Assembly (NCBI RefSeq): GCF_907164915.1
Contig: NW_025919514.1
Span: 411,788-475,787 of the forward strand
Reading direction: 5' to 3'
Source: Impatiens glandulifera
Lineage: Eukaryota; Streptophyta; Magnoliopsida; Ericales; Balsaminaceae
Length of the DNA stretch: 64,000 nt
Position numbers and translations under genes: made by a program. Under the pieces are notes generated by a model. That model did not search any database. It was not told where the DNA came from and saw only the letters and a program-made list of their open reading frames with translations. The first letter of the stretch is position 1. Each line of letters begins with the position of its first letter. Below are positions 31,825 through 42,750 of the stretch, in pieces.

Positions 31825-31909
31825 CATTACTATGACCAGAATAATAATCGGTTAAAACTAAAACGTGATACAACTGATTTTTGAAAACTGACTTTATAAG
31901 TAGAGATCG
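31825..31909 (+). repeat. Ogre-1 3' LTR, third part
   Basis: Matches copy 1 around 445-527 ('ataatcggttaaaactaaaacgt-atacaac-gattttt'). It stops at 'gtagagatcg', after which the TTAGACGT repeats of fragment G begin. The rest of this LTR is not in the window. Confidence 0.8.
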
Positions 31910-32645
31910 TAGTTAGACGTGTAGTCTAAAAGATACATAGTTAGACGTGTAGTCTAAAAGATACGTAGTTAGACGTGTAGTCTAACTCCATTAGACTTGG
32001 TGGTCTAATGGATCTCGCTATTAGACATTGGCGTTTAACTTCCTTAGATTCGGCAGTCAAATGGAGAACGTCTAATGCCTTGCTTCAGCAGCTGTTTGAA
32101 GTTAGCATTCATCTACCCACGATCAACTAGATGTTCGCTAATCCTTCTCCACTCATCCGTGCAGTCCAGTACGCCAACTATTTGTACTCAATGAATAAAT
32201 GTCACGTACGCGAATATTCCTCCACTACTTGTTTAGTAAAGGGCAGTTTCAGAAGAATATCCGGCGTACTATCAATTTCGTACGACCACGATCCCTGTGC
32301 ACAATGCATGTTGTTCGTGTGTACTATGGAGGCTTTCCAATGTGCACTTGCCATGTGTCCATCTCGAAGATTCGACCGTTGGTGCCTGTCCTCTATTTAT
32401 AGATCCTCAAGGACAACGGTCGATGTACGAGAGTTACACTAGTGTTATCAGACTTAATGATTTTTACAAGCCTTACCTACTATCAATCTCATACTCTTGC
32501 ACTTTCTGATTAGTACATCTTCAAGTTCAAGAGAGAATCAAAATCTGTCTAGTTGAGAAATATTTTTAATCATATTATAAGTTGAACATATCTTGTTCTG
32601 TTCAACAAATAGCTAGACAGTAAACTGTATTTGATTCAAAGAAGT
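31910..32645 (+). repeat. LTR fragment G (D family)
   Basis: Matches the D 5' LTR from about 43080 to 43868: a few hairpin repeats, the 'aacgtctaatgcc-tgctt-agcag' and 'ctacccacgatcaactag' blocks, 'aatgtcacgtacgcgaatatt', and the end 'aactgtatttgattcaaag'. It has no LTR start of its own and ends where the D LTR starts. It is either an older LTR that D inserted into or a recombination product. ORFs at 32131-32509 are LTR sequence. Confidence 0.75.
32394..32401 (+). promoter_or_regulatory. TATA-like box in LTR fragment G
   Basis: TATTTATA in the context 'cctctatttatagatcctcaaggacaa'. The matching D LTR position (near 43610) has decayed to 'cttattttaaagaatctcaagg'. Confidence 0.45.
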
Positions 32646-32829
32646 TGTTGGGTCAAATTATTTTGACTAAGTGTCAAAGTATTTTGGCTATTAGAAGTTT
32701 GATGATTAGATGTGTTAAAACTTAATCTAAAGCGTCTCATTATTTTTGGTGCAGGTGTATCGAAAACAGGTTATATTAGACTAAGTCTAAATGAGGTTTA
32801 TTAGACCGATTGTCTATTAGATGCATTGA

Positions 32830-33230
32830 GTTAGACGTGCAGTCTAACTAGCGGAGTTAGACGTGCAGTCTAACTAGCAGAGTTAGACGTGCAGTCTAAC
32901 AGGCATAGTTAGACGTGCAGTCTAATAGGCGTAGTTAGACGTGCAGTCTAACTAGCAGAGTTAGACGTGCAGTCTAACAGGCATAGTTAGACGTGCAGTC
33001 TAATAGGCGTAGTTAGACGTGTAGTCTAACAGATACGTAGTTAGATGTGCAGTCTAACAGGAGTAGTTAAACGTGCAGTCTCACAAGCGTAGTTAGACGT
33101 GCAGTCTAACGGGTACGTAGTTAGACGTGCAATCTAACGGATGAGTAGTTAGACGTGCAGTCTAACAGACATAGTTAGACGTGCAGTCTAACAAACGTAG
33201 TTAGACGTGCAGTCTAACGGATACGTAGTT
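32830..33230 (+). repeat. Hairpin-unit tandem array in D LTR, left part
   Basis: Fifteen units of 26-28 bp. Each has the perfect 7-bp inverted repeat GTTAGAC-GTGCA-GTCTAAC followed by a 7-9 base variable tail such as AGGCGTA, TAGCAGA or GGATACGTA. The three-unit block 32856-32933 is repeated exactly as 32934-33011. A few units have one stem change (for example GTTAGAT or GTCTCAC). Confidence 0.92.
33216..33230. repeat. LINE target-site duplication, left copy
   Basis: AACGGATACGTAGTT, identical to 42736-42750. The last bases merge with the poly(T), so the true length could be one or two bases less. Confidence 0.88.
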
Positions 33231-33240
33231 TTTTTTTTTT

Positions 33241-33380
33241 GGGAAAACGACTTAGCGTCATTTCATTAAAAATTCCCAAAAACGGGAAAAAAAACCACGA
33301 GTTTAAGAGATCATTCTAGACAGGCCTAGAATGATTTTGAAGTCGTAACATTCTGAATAAAAGCTAAAAACGTAAATGAA
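33241..33380 (-). other. LINE 3' UTR with hairpin
   Basis: Contains a perfect 10-bp stem ATCATTCTAG-ACAGGC-CTAGAATGAT at 33310-33335, near the poly(A) tail, where LINE reverse transcriptases often recognise their RNA. Confidence 0.7.
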
Positions 33381-36300
33381 TTATCTGTTTACAATGCTTT
33401 CAATTCTAGTGAGTTTAAAAAACGGTAAATTCCAGTTCCTGCAGATATTCCAGTTCTGCTCCGTGCTTGGAATTCCTCTCCACGTTCCCGCGAGGGCGCT
33501 GCAATCCGATACAATATCTTTCCATAACTCGTCAATGCTCCTGCAGGTTCTGTCATATACTCTTGCATTCCGTTCTTGCCAAATGTTATACACCACTGCT
33601 CTAAAGCCGCACTTGAACACGCTTGTTGCAAATCTATTTCTCTTGGCTTTGAGTAGTGCCGCTTCTTTGATTTCATTCCATTCGCTCGGGAAACTGATCA
33701 GTTCCAGGCTTTTATAGAATCTGTCCCAAAGCTCCGAAGCAATACAACAGCTCCCGAATAGGTGATCTATGGTTTCTTCATTTGCTATGCATAGAAGACA
33801 GCTCGCGTCCGGGATGCTCATATACTTACTGATACGATCACGTGTGTTGAGTCTTTCACAGAAGGCGAGCCATAGGATGAACTGGTGTCGAGGGATAATC
33901 TTCGTTGACCATTCAAGAGGAGCCCATTCTACTTTCTGCGCTTTTCCCGGATTACCTCCCATATTTTCTTCAATACCAGCTTCCCATTGTCCTCAGCTTT
34001 CCATTCATGAATATCCGGTCTGTCGTGTAGTTGTATGTTACTTATATGATCAAGTATCCTCTTTCCTTCTGGAATTCTTCTCAAGAGCAAGTTCCAATTC
34101 CCGTATTTGATGTCTCTGATTTTCGCTTTTGCGCAGTCCCTTCTGATACGAGTAATTTGAAACTGCTCCTTGTCGATGATAGGTTGGTTTTCAAACCAAG
34201 GGTCGTGCCAGAATAGAGTGCCTTTCCCGTCCCCTAGTCGGATGTCATAAAGATCTGCAATATCGCTTCTTAGTTTAAGAATCTTTTTTAGAGACCAGCT
34301 CATACCTTCGTGAATTTTGCAGGTCCAGATGCTGGTTTCGTGTTTCATAAATCTCGTACTCACCCATTTGATCCATAGTGACTCCTGATTGCGCTCCAAA
34401 GCCCACAGATGCTTGAAGGTTAGATCCTTGTTCCACTCGATATTGTTCTTCAAGTCGATGCCTCCCTCGTCCTTCGGTTTACATAGATCGGTCCATTTGA
34501 CTTTCTTTCCTCCTCTTCCACAATTACCCCAGATAAAGTTTCTCATCAGTGTGTCGAGTTCCTTCATTACCTTCTTCGGAATGACCATTTACTGGGCCCA
34601 ATAGCCAACTATGCCCATAATCACGGTTTTGATAAGTTCGATCCTCCCTGCATAAGAAAGTTTTTTCGCTGCCCAGCCAGATATCGTGTTTTTTACCTTT
34701 TCAATCAGCGGCTTGCAGTGTGAGATCTCGATCTGCTTCGCAGTTAACGGAATTCCGAAGTACCTTATGGGAAATCTGCCTTCCTTGATGCCCATGATGT
34801 TGAAGATGTCCTGTTTTGTTTCGTCCTTCACGCCTCCATAAAATGCTACACTTTTGCTTTCATTAATAGTTAAACCTGTTATCTCAGAAAAGAACGTTAG
34901 TGCAGCCCTAATAGTTTTAATGGAATCAACGTCCGCGTGCGCTAGAATGAACAAATCATCAGCAAAGCATAAATGTGTTACCTCCTCTATCTCACAGAAT
35001 GGGTGAAAGATGTATGGACGATTCTTTCGGAACATCGCGAAGATGCTCTCAAAGATCGCCATGATAGCTACGAAAAGGTAAGAAGAGAGGGGGTCCCCTT
35101 GCCTTACCCCGTTTTCACCCTTGAAATAGCCTTTGTGGACTCCATTGACGCTAACAACAAAGCAGGATGATGAAACGCATTGCATAATCCAATCGATAAA
35201 AATCATAGGAAAAGCAGAAACAACCAGAAAGTCTCGAATGGCTTCCCATCTAACAGAGTCAAAAGCTTTCTTGATATCTATTTTGAAAGCCACTCTCGGG
35301 GATATTTTCTTTTTCCCGTAGCCTTTTAATAGGCTCTGCATGAGAAGAATATTATGAGAGATTGTCCTACCGGGGATGAATGCAGATTGATTAAGATTTA
35401 TTATTTTTCCTATAACATTTTTAAAACGTTTAGAAATGATTTTGGAAATTATTTTATAAATCACATTGCAGCAGGAAATTGGTCTAAAATCTTGTACTTT
35501 CTCAGGTACCGCAGTTTTGGGGATCAAGGTTAGGACCGCTGTATTCCATTGCTTTAACATTTTCCTGTTTTTGAAAAACTCCAAAACCCCATCAGTAACA
35601 TCTTTACCCACAACCGACCAATTATCTTTGAAGAACTGTGCATTAAACCCATCAGGACCCGGGCTTTTATTCCCATCAATACTAAACAGAGCTTCTTTAA
35701 CCTCAATAATTTGATACAAGGTATTCAGGTGACTTTGATGCTGCTTTCTTGTACCCATAAGCTGCTTATAGAAATCAATAGCCAGATCTTGGACACCCTT
35801 TTGACCTTGAACATATTCACCATCATCATTCTTGAGCCTGTACACATTGTTTCTCATGTTTCTAGCCTTGCATTTTCTGTAGAAGAAAGCTGTGTTTTTG
35901 TCACCCAACGAAAGCCAGCTCTGTCTTGATTTCTGTCTAACAAAATTCTCTTTAAGCAGACTCAGCTTCCTGAAGTTTTCAAGCGCATATCTTTCTGTTT
36001 CATTGAGTTGTTCATCACTATCATCCCTTAATAACTTTTTCTGAACCTCTTCCAGTTCTTCTCTAGCAGCCAGAACTCTATTGGAGATATTGCTGAACTT
36101 CTTCTTGTCAAAGCTTTGGAGATGATTCTTCAGGAGCTTAAGCTTCTTAGAAACCCTGTACATGTTCGAACCTCTAACATCTGTTGACCATACGCTTTCG
36201 AGGATACCCTTGAATTTATCGTTATCCATCCAAAAATTGAAAAATTTAAAGGGCCTTTTGAACTTTTCTTCCTTTTCCCAGAACAATTTAATCGGGCAGT

Positions 36301-36973
36301 GATCAGATATACCCGGATTCAAAACATGAAGTTGACTTCTCGGAAATTGGTTAATCCAGTTCTCATTTACCAGACATCTGTCAATTCTACTTTTTCTAAT
36401 TTGTTCATTCCCTCTCGTAGAAGACCAAGTGAAGAAGTTCCCAGAATTGGTAGGCTCGATACAACCCATATCTCTGATGCAGTCATTAAATTCAATCATA
36501 TCCCGAGTAATTTCAGATTCTGAGCTACGATCAGATTCGTTTCTAGTTACGTTGTAATCACCGAGGATAGCCCAAGATTTATCAATACCGATCCAGTTTC
36601 TAAGACAATTCCAGAGGAGTCTTCTTTCCGTGCTTGAGTTGCTACCATAGATAATAGCAAGATTAAACACGATTCTTGTGATTCTGTCTTTGACCTCCAC
36701 CAGGATTGCTTGATCATTCGAAAAAAGAGTCATCACCTCAACAACTTTGTTATCCCAAATAACCCAGATTCTGCCCGTTTTGTCATTTGAGTTATGAATG
36801 ATTTCCCAGCTACTATCAATACACAGTTTGCTAACCTTCTCAACGTTCCGACTTTTGACTTTTGTCTCAAGAATACCCATAATAGTGATCTTCTGATTCT
36901 CAATGATCCTCCTAATTTCTTTACATTTTAGAGGGTCATTGAGTCCCCTTATGTTCCATGTCACTATATTCAT
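33381..36973 (-). pseudogene. LINE ORF2 (endonuclease-RT), broken
   Basis: ORF2 nicks the target DNA and reverse transcribes the element RNA there. The first 794 codons are open. The APE-type endonuclease occupies about residues 1-240, with NIVTWNIRGLND, ILETKV, LGDYNVTRNE and ISDHCPI. RT lies at about 435-700, with KSPGPDGFNAQFFKDNW, DFRPISCCNVIYKIISKII, KIDIKKAFDSVRW, GVRQGDPLSSYLF and CFADDLFILAHAD; the catalytic aspartates are kept. A TAA at 34589 follows YWAQ, and the frame goes on (MVIPKKVMKELDTLMRNFIWG). A frameshift near 33940 leads to the C-terminal zinc-binding domain: PRHQFILWLAFCERLNTRDRI and CLLC...DHLFGSC. The break pattern is two mutations only. Confidence 0.9.
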
Positions 36974-37020
36974 GAATGAATATAAGTGTTGGGTTCCTGA
37001 CTTTCCAAACTGTCCTGGAC

Positions 37021-40000
37021 CTATTCATCAGAGAAATCATAAGCATCACTTGTCTCACTATCCTCAATGGCTACAGTTTGATTACATGGAATACTATTGC
37101 CATTGAGTGAGGGTTGCCTCATGTAGATCTCATCTTCTCCCGTGATAGATTTAGTAGCTTCTGGATCCAGGATCTTTCTGCTTTGTCTTTTATTTTCATC
37201 TTGTTCTGCTTTAGTAGATCTTTTCTGACTTTGAACCTCTTTACTACTAGATTCATGTTTGTTATCGGTTTTTATTCGCCCTACTTCAGAATTAAGGCTC
37301 ACTGCCTTATTCAAGACCAAATTGTCTTCTTCTGCACTTGATCTTTTGATTTCACAAAACCCAAGATTTCCTAGTCCATTTTCAAGAGCTTCTTAATTAC
37401 TTATTCCAAGATTCTCCTGTTCATCATCTCGAAAGGTGGCTCTGAGCCCAATGGTCCGGTCATTTCGAATTTTGATGACATTGTTTTTTAGGTTCCTACT
37501 TGCATTCCTAGAACTGTGAAGAGTAGACTCACGACCTATTGGAGTGCCTTCAGATCCAATTTTGCTTGTTTCATATGGGACAAGTATTCCCCGTCCCATA
37601 GATCTTTGAATTTCAGAAACTTTGGAACTAGGACATGTAGTTACATCAAGACCAGTTCTTTGATCAGTATTGGGATCGGTGGAGTTAGGACCAACAATAG
37701 TATCATCCACAATAATAGGACTTGTGCCAGTATTAGGACCAATATAGCCGGGATCAGCAATGGTTGCACATTTTTCATCAGGACCTGTAGTAGCAAGTCC
37801 GGTAGCTTGAGTAGTTTCATGATCAACAAGTCCAAGACCAGACTTAATATGGTCAATATGGCTTGGAACGGTAGCTTTATGAGAAGCTCTAGGACCGGTG
37901 TGTCTATGTCCAGCTTTATCAGGACCGATACCCTGACCAGGACTGACATTTTGAACAGGACATATTCTTGAGAAAACAGAATCCCTAGGACCGGTGCCCT
38001 GAACATGACCAATATGATCAACGTTAGTAGGTCCAGCTTGTACACTTACCCACTTCATTCTTTTTCCTATCTTCTTCCTTACCCTTATCTGTTCTTGCTT
38101 TTGGTTACCCATCTTATCATCCTTAGTGCGTTCATTGCTGTTAAGTTCAGACCTATTCACATTTCTCTCAACCTGAGCCTGGTTAGAGTCATTGATATCG
38201 CTTACTTGAGTGTTGTTATTGGCCTTCGATTTTAGATTATTATTGACTGGACATTTATTCGTAGCGTGTGTGAAAGTGCTACACCATATACATCGATTTG
38301 GTTTCCATTTGTATTGTACTCCAATGTCAAATAAATTTCCTAGTCTATCTTTAAGTTCAAGCTTGATTGGAAGAGAGCTACTTGGATGGATTTCGACACT
38401 AACTCTGGCCACAGATGCACGCTCATAACCTTCCATTGCTGGGTCAAACATAAGTGGTTTGCCTATAATGCTTGAAATATAGGCCAGGCCCATCGGGTTG
38501 CACATGTGTGGTGGAACATTCTTGAAATTTACCCAGATTTGTTCAAGTTAAGGCGGTCTATGATTAGTATTAAGTTCATCGCTCTACTTGTACAACTTGA
38601 ATCTTTTTCCCCTGATAAAAGTATATTCGCTCTCTATGATCGACTTTATTTCGCTTCCATTCCTGAAGGATAGAAAGTAGAATCCGTGATCATTGATTGT
38701 GATCCTCTCTAGACCAGAGGATTCCCACTGACCCATCAACGTTCTTTTAACCTCAGCAAATGGTGCTTTCATGTTGCCCATAAAATGACCAACTATGACA
38801 AACTCCCATGCCTTGACACATTTTTCTTCAATTTCGGGTGGGTGCTCAAATCGGTGAGGATGATCAAGTGTAATTACCTTTGGGAATAAGGTGTCTATCT
38901 GGAATTTTCCCTTTTCTGGATCGCTCATGGCATTTCCATTCCACACCTTTCCTTCTTGCCAAGTTTTATTTGGGTTGCTCATGATAGTGTACACCTTTGT
39001 TTTATTACATTTCGAAATTTCCTTCATGGCGTCAACCGTCCACTTGATCACTTCATCATATTGGTCTTTGTTGAAGAGATTCCAATTCTTTAGATAGTGA
39101 CTTTTGAACTAAGCATTCAATTGATCATTTCTTTCTTGGGGCATCGTAATCTCTTGTTTATTAATTTGGAAAAATAGCTTCTTCATCTGGTTTCTCAGTC
39201 CTGCCAAATTTACTATTTCGTTTTTCCTCATTGACCACGTTGGACCAGCAGTAAGATCCTTGTTATCAGCCTGAGTATTTTCTTTGCCAGGAATTGCAGC
39301 AGTAGGAGGAGCTGAGGAGGTGACTGTTTCAGGGATGCTATCTTTCCTGACTTGTTTGTTCTTTTCGTCCCATCTAACCCTTATATTTCCCACAAACCCG
39401 TTGCCTTCAATTGTTCCGATCTTCTTTAGAATATCCCCTTTAGGTGCTCTTCTCTTGTGTATCAGTTTTCCTCTTTTGAATACTATCAATTGGCATTTCA
39501 GGATCCAGATTAACAAGTGGAGAAAACGCACCCAGGTTCAATATCTCAGGGTTAGCCTCGGATGTCACAGTTTCCTTGGGATTTACTTCAACATTCTTCT
39601 TAGAACTTGAGTTATTTGCCTTCATGTTTTTCCTTTCTTTGATTTTCAATTCATTCTTACCCTTCTTAGCTGTTTTAGAATTATTCGATCTAGTTTCTTG
39701 ATCGATCTTTTCAATTTCAGCACTTGTTTTGGAAGAATTATGTCTCTTTGCTTTTGGTTTGATCTTTGTTGCCGATATCTTCTTCATGGATTTATGATAT
39801 TCGAGGTCGCATATTATTGTTTCATCATAGTCAGTGCTATCGTCTGATTCCAAATCAACATCTATGCTTTGGTTCTTTTGATTCGACCGGTGGCTCATAG
39901 CTTTGTTAGTAGATTTATTATCTTGGCGATTAGGACCGGTAGAAGGTGGATATGTGATGTCAGGACCGGCATTTAAAGAGATAGGACCGGCATTTAAAGA

Positions 40001-41914
40001 GATAGGACCGACATTAGAAGAGTTAGGACTGACATTAGAAGATCTAGGACTGGCATTAGAAGAGCTAGAACCAGCATTTGAAGAGCTATGACCGACGTTT
40101 GAAGAGCTAGGACCGGCATTTGAAGAGATATGACCAATGCCATGAGTAGTTTTAGTGTATCTAGGACCGGCGTCTTCAGGATCAATGACTTGAATATTCA
40201 TGTTATCCACCCTTGTTAGACCCAACTTTTTTGCAACCAAATTATCTTTTTCAGACCCAGCCAAGCGAAAACCGTTGGCTAACCCCATATTAGACCCGGC
40301 CAAGCGAAAACCGTTGGCTAACCCCTCATCAGACCCGGCCAAGCAAAAATCGTTGGATAATTCTTCTAGTTTCATACATTCTTCACCTCTTATACCCTGA
40401 CTTAACTTCTGACCCAACTTATTTGTAGCTTCCATGAGATCCATACCCAGACCCAGATTGTCATTCATGATGTCATCAATCAACGAATCAATATAATTTC
40501 CAGTTAAGCTTTCACCATTGGCTATACCAATCAAGTTTAGTTCATCATCCTTTATATCTGTATTATTAGGCTTTTCTAATTTAGCTGAATTTATTTCCAT
40601 GAATAGCTCTAACTCAGATCCAATTTTTTCAGTGTTTCCAGATTCTGTTAGAATATGTCCTTTAATAGTTTCAGCTAGATGTGCAGGCTGTTTAGAAGAT
40701 CCTGCAATTTTAGCCTCAGTTTCAGAATCCTAGGTGCATTTAGTGTACTCTGTCCAACCTTTTTCAAGCATAGTACATAGTCTGGATATCTGACTTTCCA
40801 TTTGATCCTTAGCAGGATAGGTAGACTTAGCATTCTGATCATTAATGGAACCCGAGACTTTTAGATTTGCAAGATTTCTCATTGTAGAACAAGACTCTGA
40901 AATTATATCCTTCTTTGGACCTAATGGACTCTGAGCAGCTGATATCTCCAACCCTGTAGAGGTAATTTCAAAATGATCTATTTTGCCCAGTTTAGCATCC
41001 TCTTTAGTAGGACCGGTAAAATTTGTTTTCTGATCTTTCTCTACACCTGAATTACCCAAACTGTCATGTTTTCCTGCTTCTGAAACTGACCCCGACCTTG
41101 TAATATTCTTTGAACCTATTAATTCTCGATCAACAGTCTTATTCAGCTCTGTCATACTTACCTCAATAGGAACACCAGTACCAACTTCAGTAGGATCATT
41201 CAAAACAGACATAAATCTCAGCATAATGTTTTCACCCGATTCAGAAACAGACCCCAATTTTGTGCTTTCAATAGGACCCAATAAACCTGTACAATTTATG
41301 TCATTTTCCTGCATTATCTTAGAGCCTTTTTGACAGATTATCTCCAACATTGGGACTGAATTTTCAGCACAAGCGACCCGATTGTCATCAATTTTAATAA
41401 GACAAGATTTCAAATCTAATTTCCCAACAGAATGACCGGTCAGGTCTAGGGTACCAACCAGCGACTCTAACGGTCCATTCTGTGCAGCAAGTCCAGTAAC
41501 AACAGAATTTTCTGGAATTAAAGTCCTATCATTTCTATATGTAGTACTATCTTTTCCTATCAATTCAATCCTATCATTTCTATAATGAACATGCATATTG
41601 TTACAGTATGAATCCCCAATAGAACTATTCTCATGTAATTTATCAGCATGTGGAAAAGAACTCATACCCGAAGATGTATTTGGTATAGAATCAATAGGCG
41701 CATCTTCTCCGTTGTTTAGGACTTCATCCATGATTTCTGGCTTCTGCTTCCTGGGATTGTTAAGAGACCTGCGAGTTCGTCTATCAGACCTAGCCTTGCT
41801 GCTTGTCGACGACCCCTTCAGCACCTTCTTAGGATCATCAGAGCGGACTTGAAGGACGCCCCTTGCCCGAGTAACTACACTGGACGGGCGCGTACCAGTC
41901 ATTGGAAAGATCAA
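37021..41914 (-). pseudogene. LINE ORF1 (RNA-binding), broken, unusually long
   Basis: The conserved core is in the second half: a DUF4283-type block (39051-38584; VKRTLMGQWESSGLERITIND, GSEIKSIIESEYTFIRGKRFKLYK), then WVNFKNVPP, YISSIIGKPL and the zinc knuckle CIWCSTFTHATNKC (C-x2-C-x4-H-x4-C, 38292-38251). Before it lies an ~880-codon N-terminal stretch (41914-39109), low in complexity, with tandem GPSSSNV-like and NGFRLAG-like repeats and K/S-rich tracts. After the knuckle comes a glycine/proline/threonine-rich tail to 37021. Stops at 40730, 39109, about 38582 and 38550, and a frameshift near 39460, break it. Plant L1 ORF1 is normally about 500-600 residues with DUF4283 near the start. Confidence 0.82.
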
Positions 41915-42735
41915 GCGTAAACTGCCTAATCTTCAAAGGAGCCACAGAGGTTGAAATTCTGCAGCAAAGGGTGGGCGCAAACAGCACAATTGGAAACCAA
42001 TCGCACCGGAACAGGGGCTTGAAAATAATTGCTCAAACAAGAAAGTGTTTAAGCAATTTTGGAACGGTCTGTAGCTACGAAATCTTCCTCCAGACCGAAC
42101 ACTTGATTCAAACGGCGATAAAGAAGTTCAATGGAGACCTACCCCTGCCTCGCGGTGTGGTTTGATGTCCCGACCGAGGTCCGAACTAACCTGTAAACGA
42201 AAAGTGAGAAGAGGAGGGCGACCGACGCCGATTTGACGTCAAGTCTCTGCAGAAGGGGGTTTGACGAAATGTTCCGGTAAACGGTAAGAGAAGATGACCG
42301 CGACCGTTCCTTGCACAACAGAACACGTTCCAGAGGGCGCACGACAACCGATCGAAGGTGCTGGAGGATGGCGGCTGACTTCCGATGTAGAAGCGCGGTC
42401 GCGGCAAGAATCCGTGTCGTTTGTGTTGTTCGTGCCGATCGTGTCGATCGTGCCGAATGTGCCGATCGTGCCAATTGTGCCGATCATACCGAAAACGACC
42501 TAAATATCCGATCTAGAAACTATAATCGTGATTTCTCCCGATTCCTCCGTTCAAATTGAAATTCCTTCGGTCAGATTGTAGGGGGGAAAGAGACGCACCT
42601 ACTGGAGAAATTTGAGATCATTCCGATGTCAAAAGCTCCGGCGGCGTTGATGTGCCGGTCGTGCCCGATGTGAGAAAAAAATCTCCAGAGAAAATTTCTC
42701 TCTCTAATTGCGTTTTTTTAGTATGATTTTTTAAT
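41915..42735 (-). other. LINE 5' UTR
   Basis: GC-rich leader on the minus strand. A short run of 9-10 base GTGCCGATC-type repeats occurs at 42416-42490. The four overlapping ORFs here (42139-42559, both strands) arise from the GC-rich repeats and I do not regard them as genes. Confidence 0.65.
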
Positions 42736-42750
42736 AACGGATACGTAGTT
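42736..42750. repeat. LINE target-site duplication, right copy
   Basis: AACGGATACGTAGTT, matching 33216-33230. Confidence 0.9.

Larger units (their letters stand above)
1..31909 (+). mobile_element. Ogre-1, Ty3/gypsy Ogre/Tat element, heavily nested
   Basis: This is an old Ty3/gypsy LTR retrotransposon that other elements have broken up. Its parts in order are: 5' LTR end (1-999), primer-site remnant, extra ORF1, gag, protease, RT, RNase H, a second RNase H, integrase, a long hairpin-rich 3' region, and a 3' LTR starting at 17816. The very long LTR, the ORF upstream of gag, the tRNA-Arg type primer site and the second RNase H before integrase together point to the Ogre/Tat lineage. Elements A, B, F and G/D lie inside it. 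The last ~470 bp of its 3' LTR are missing from this window. Every coding region carries several stops or frameshifts, so it is dead. Confidence 0.82.
32646..33230 (+). repeat. D 5' LTR, first part
   Basis: Starts TGTTGGGTCAAATTATTTTGACTAAG-like, matching 51789 on (TGCTTGGTC). Both continue through 'ggtgcaggtgtatcgaaaacaggttatatta' into the hairpin array at 32830. The LINE interrupts the array at 33230. Confidence 0.85.
33231..42735 (-). mobile_element. Full-length L1-type LINE
   Basis: A 9505-bp non-LTR retrotransposon in minus orientation, with a poly(A) tail (T-run to 33240 on the plus strand), a 3' UTR with a strong hairpin, ORF2 (36973-33381), ORF1 (41914-37021), and a ~820-bp 5' UTR up to 42735. 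A 15-bp target duplication flanks it. Endonuclease, RT with FADD, and RT-type zinc-binding domain order is that of plant L1 elements. Both ORFs are broken, so it cannot move by itself. It splits the D LTR hairpin array. Confidence 0.93.

Noticed and set aside
32131..32509. Three overlapping plus-strand ORFs in fragment G
   Set aside because: The matching D LTR region does not keep the frames; LTR sequence only.
32830..33230. CRISPR-like repeat-spacer array
   Set aside because: The 'spacers' are only 7-9 bases, recur and are not unique; units are in an LTR of a plant element and no cas gene is present.
37516..37971. Plus-strand ORFs across the LINE (for example 37516, 39284, 40200)
   Set aside because: They are antisense shadows of the minus-strand ORF1/ORF2 frames, which carry the conserved domains.
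42139..42559. Four overlapping ORFs in the GC-rich LINE 5' UTR
   Set aside because: They are on both strands, repetitive (TIGTIGT, ARSAHSARST) and follow the GTGCCGATC repeats; no support as genes.
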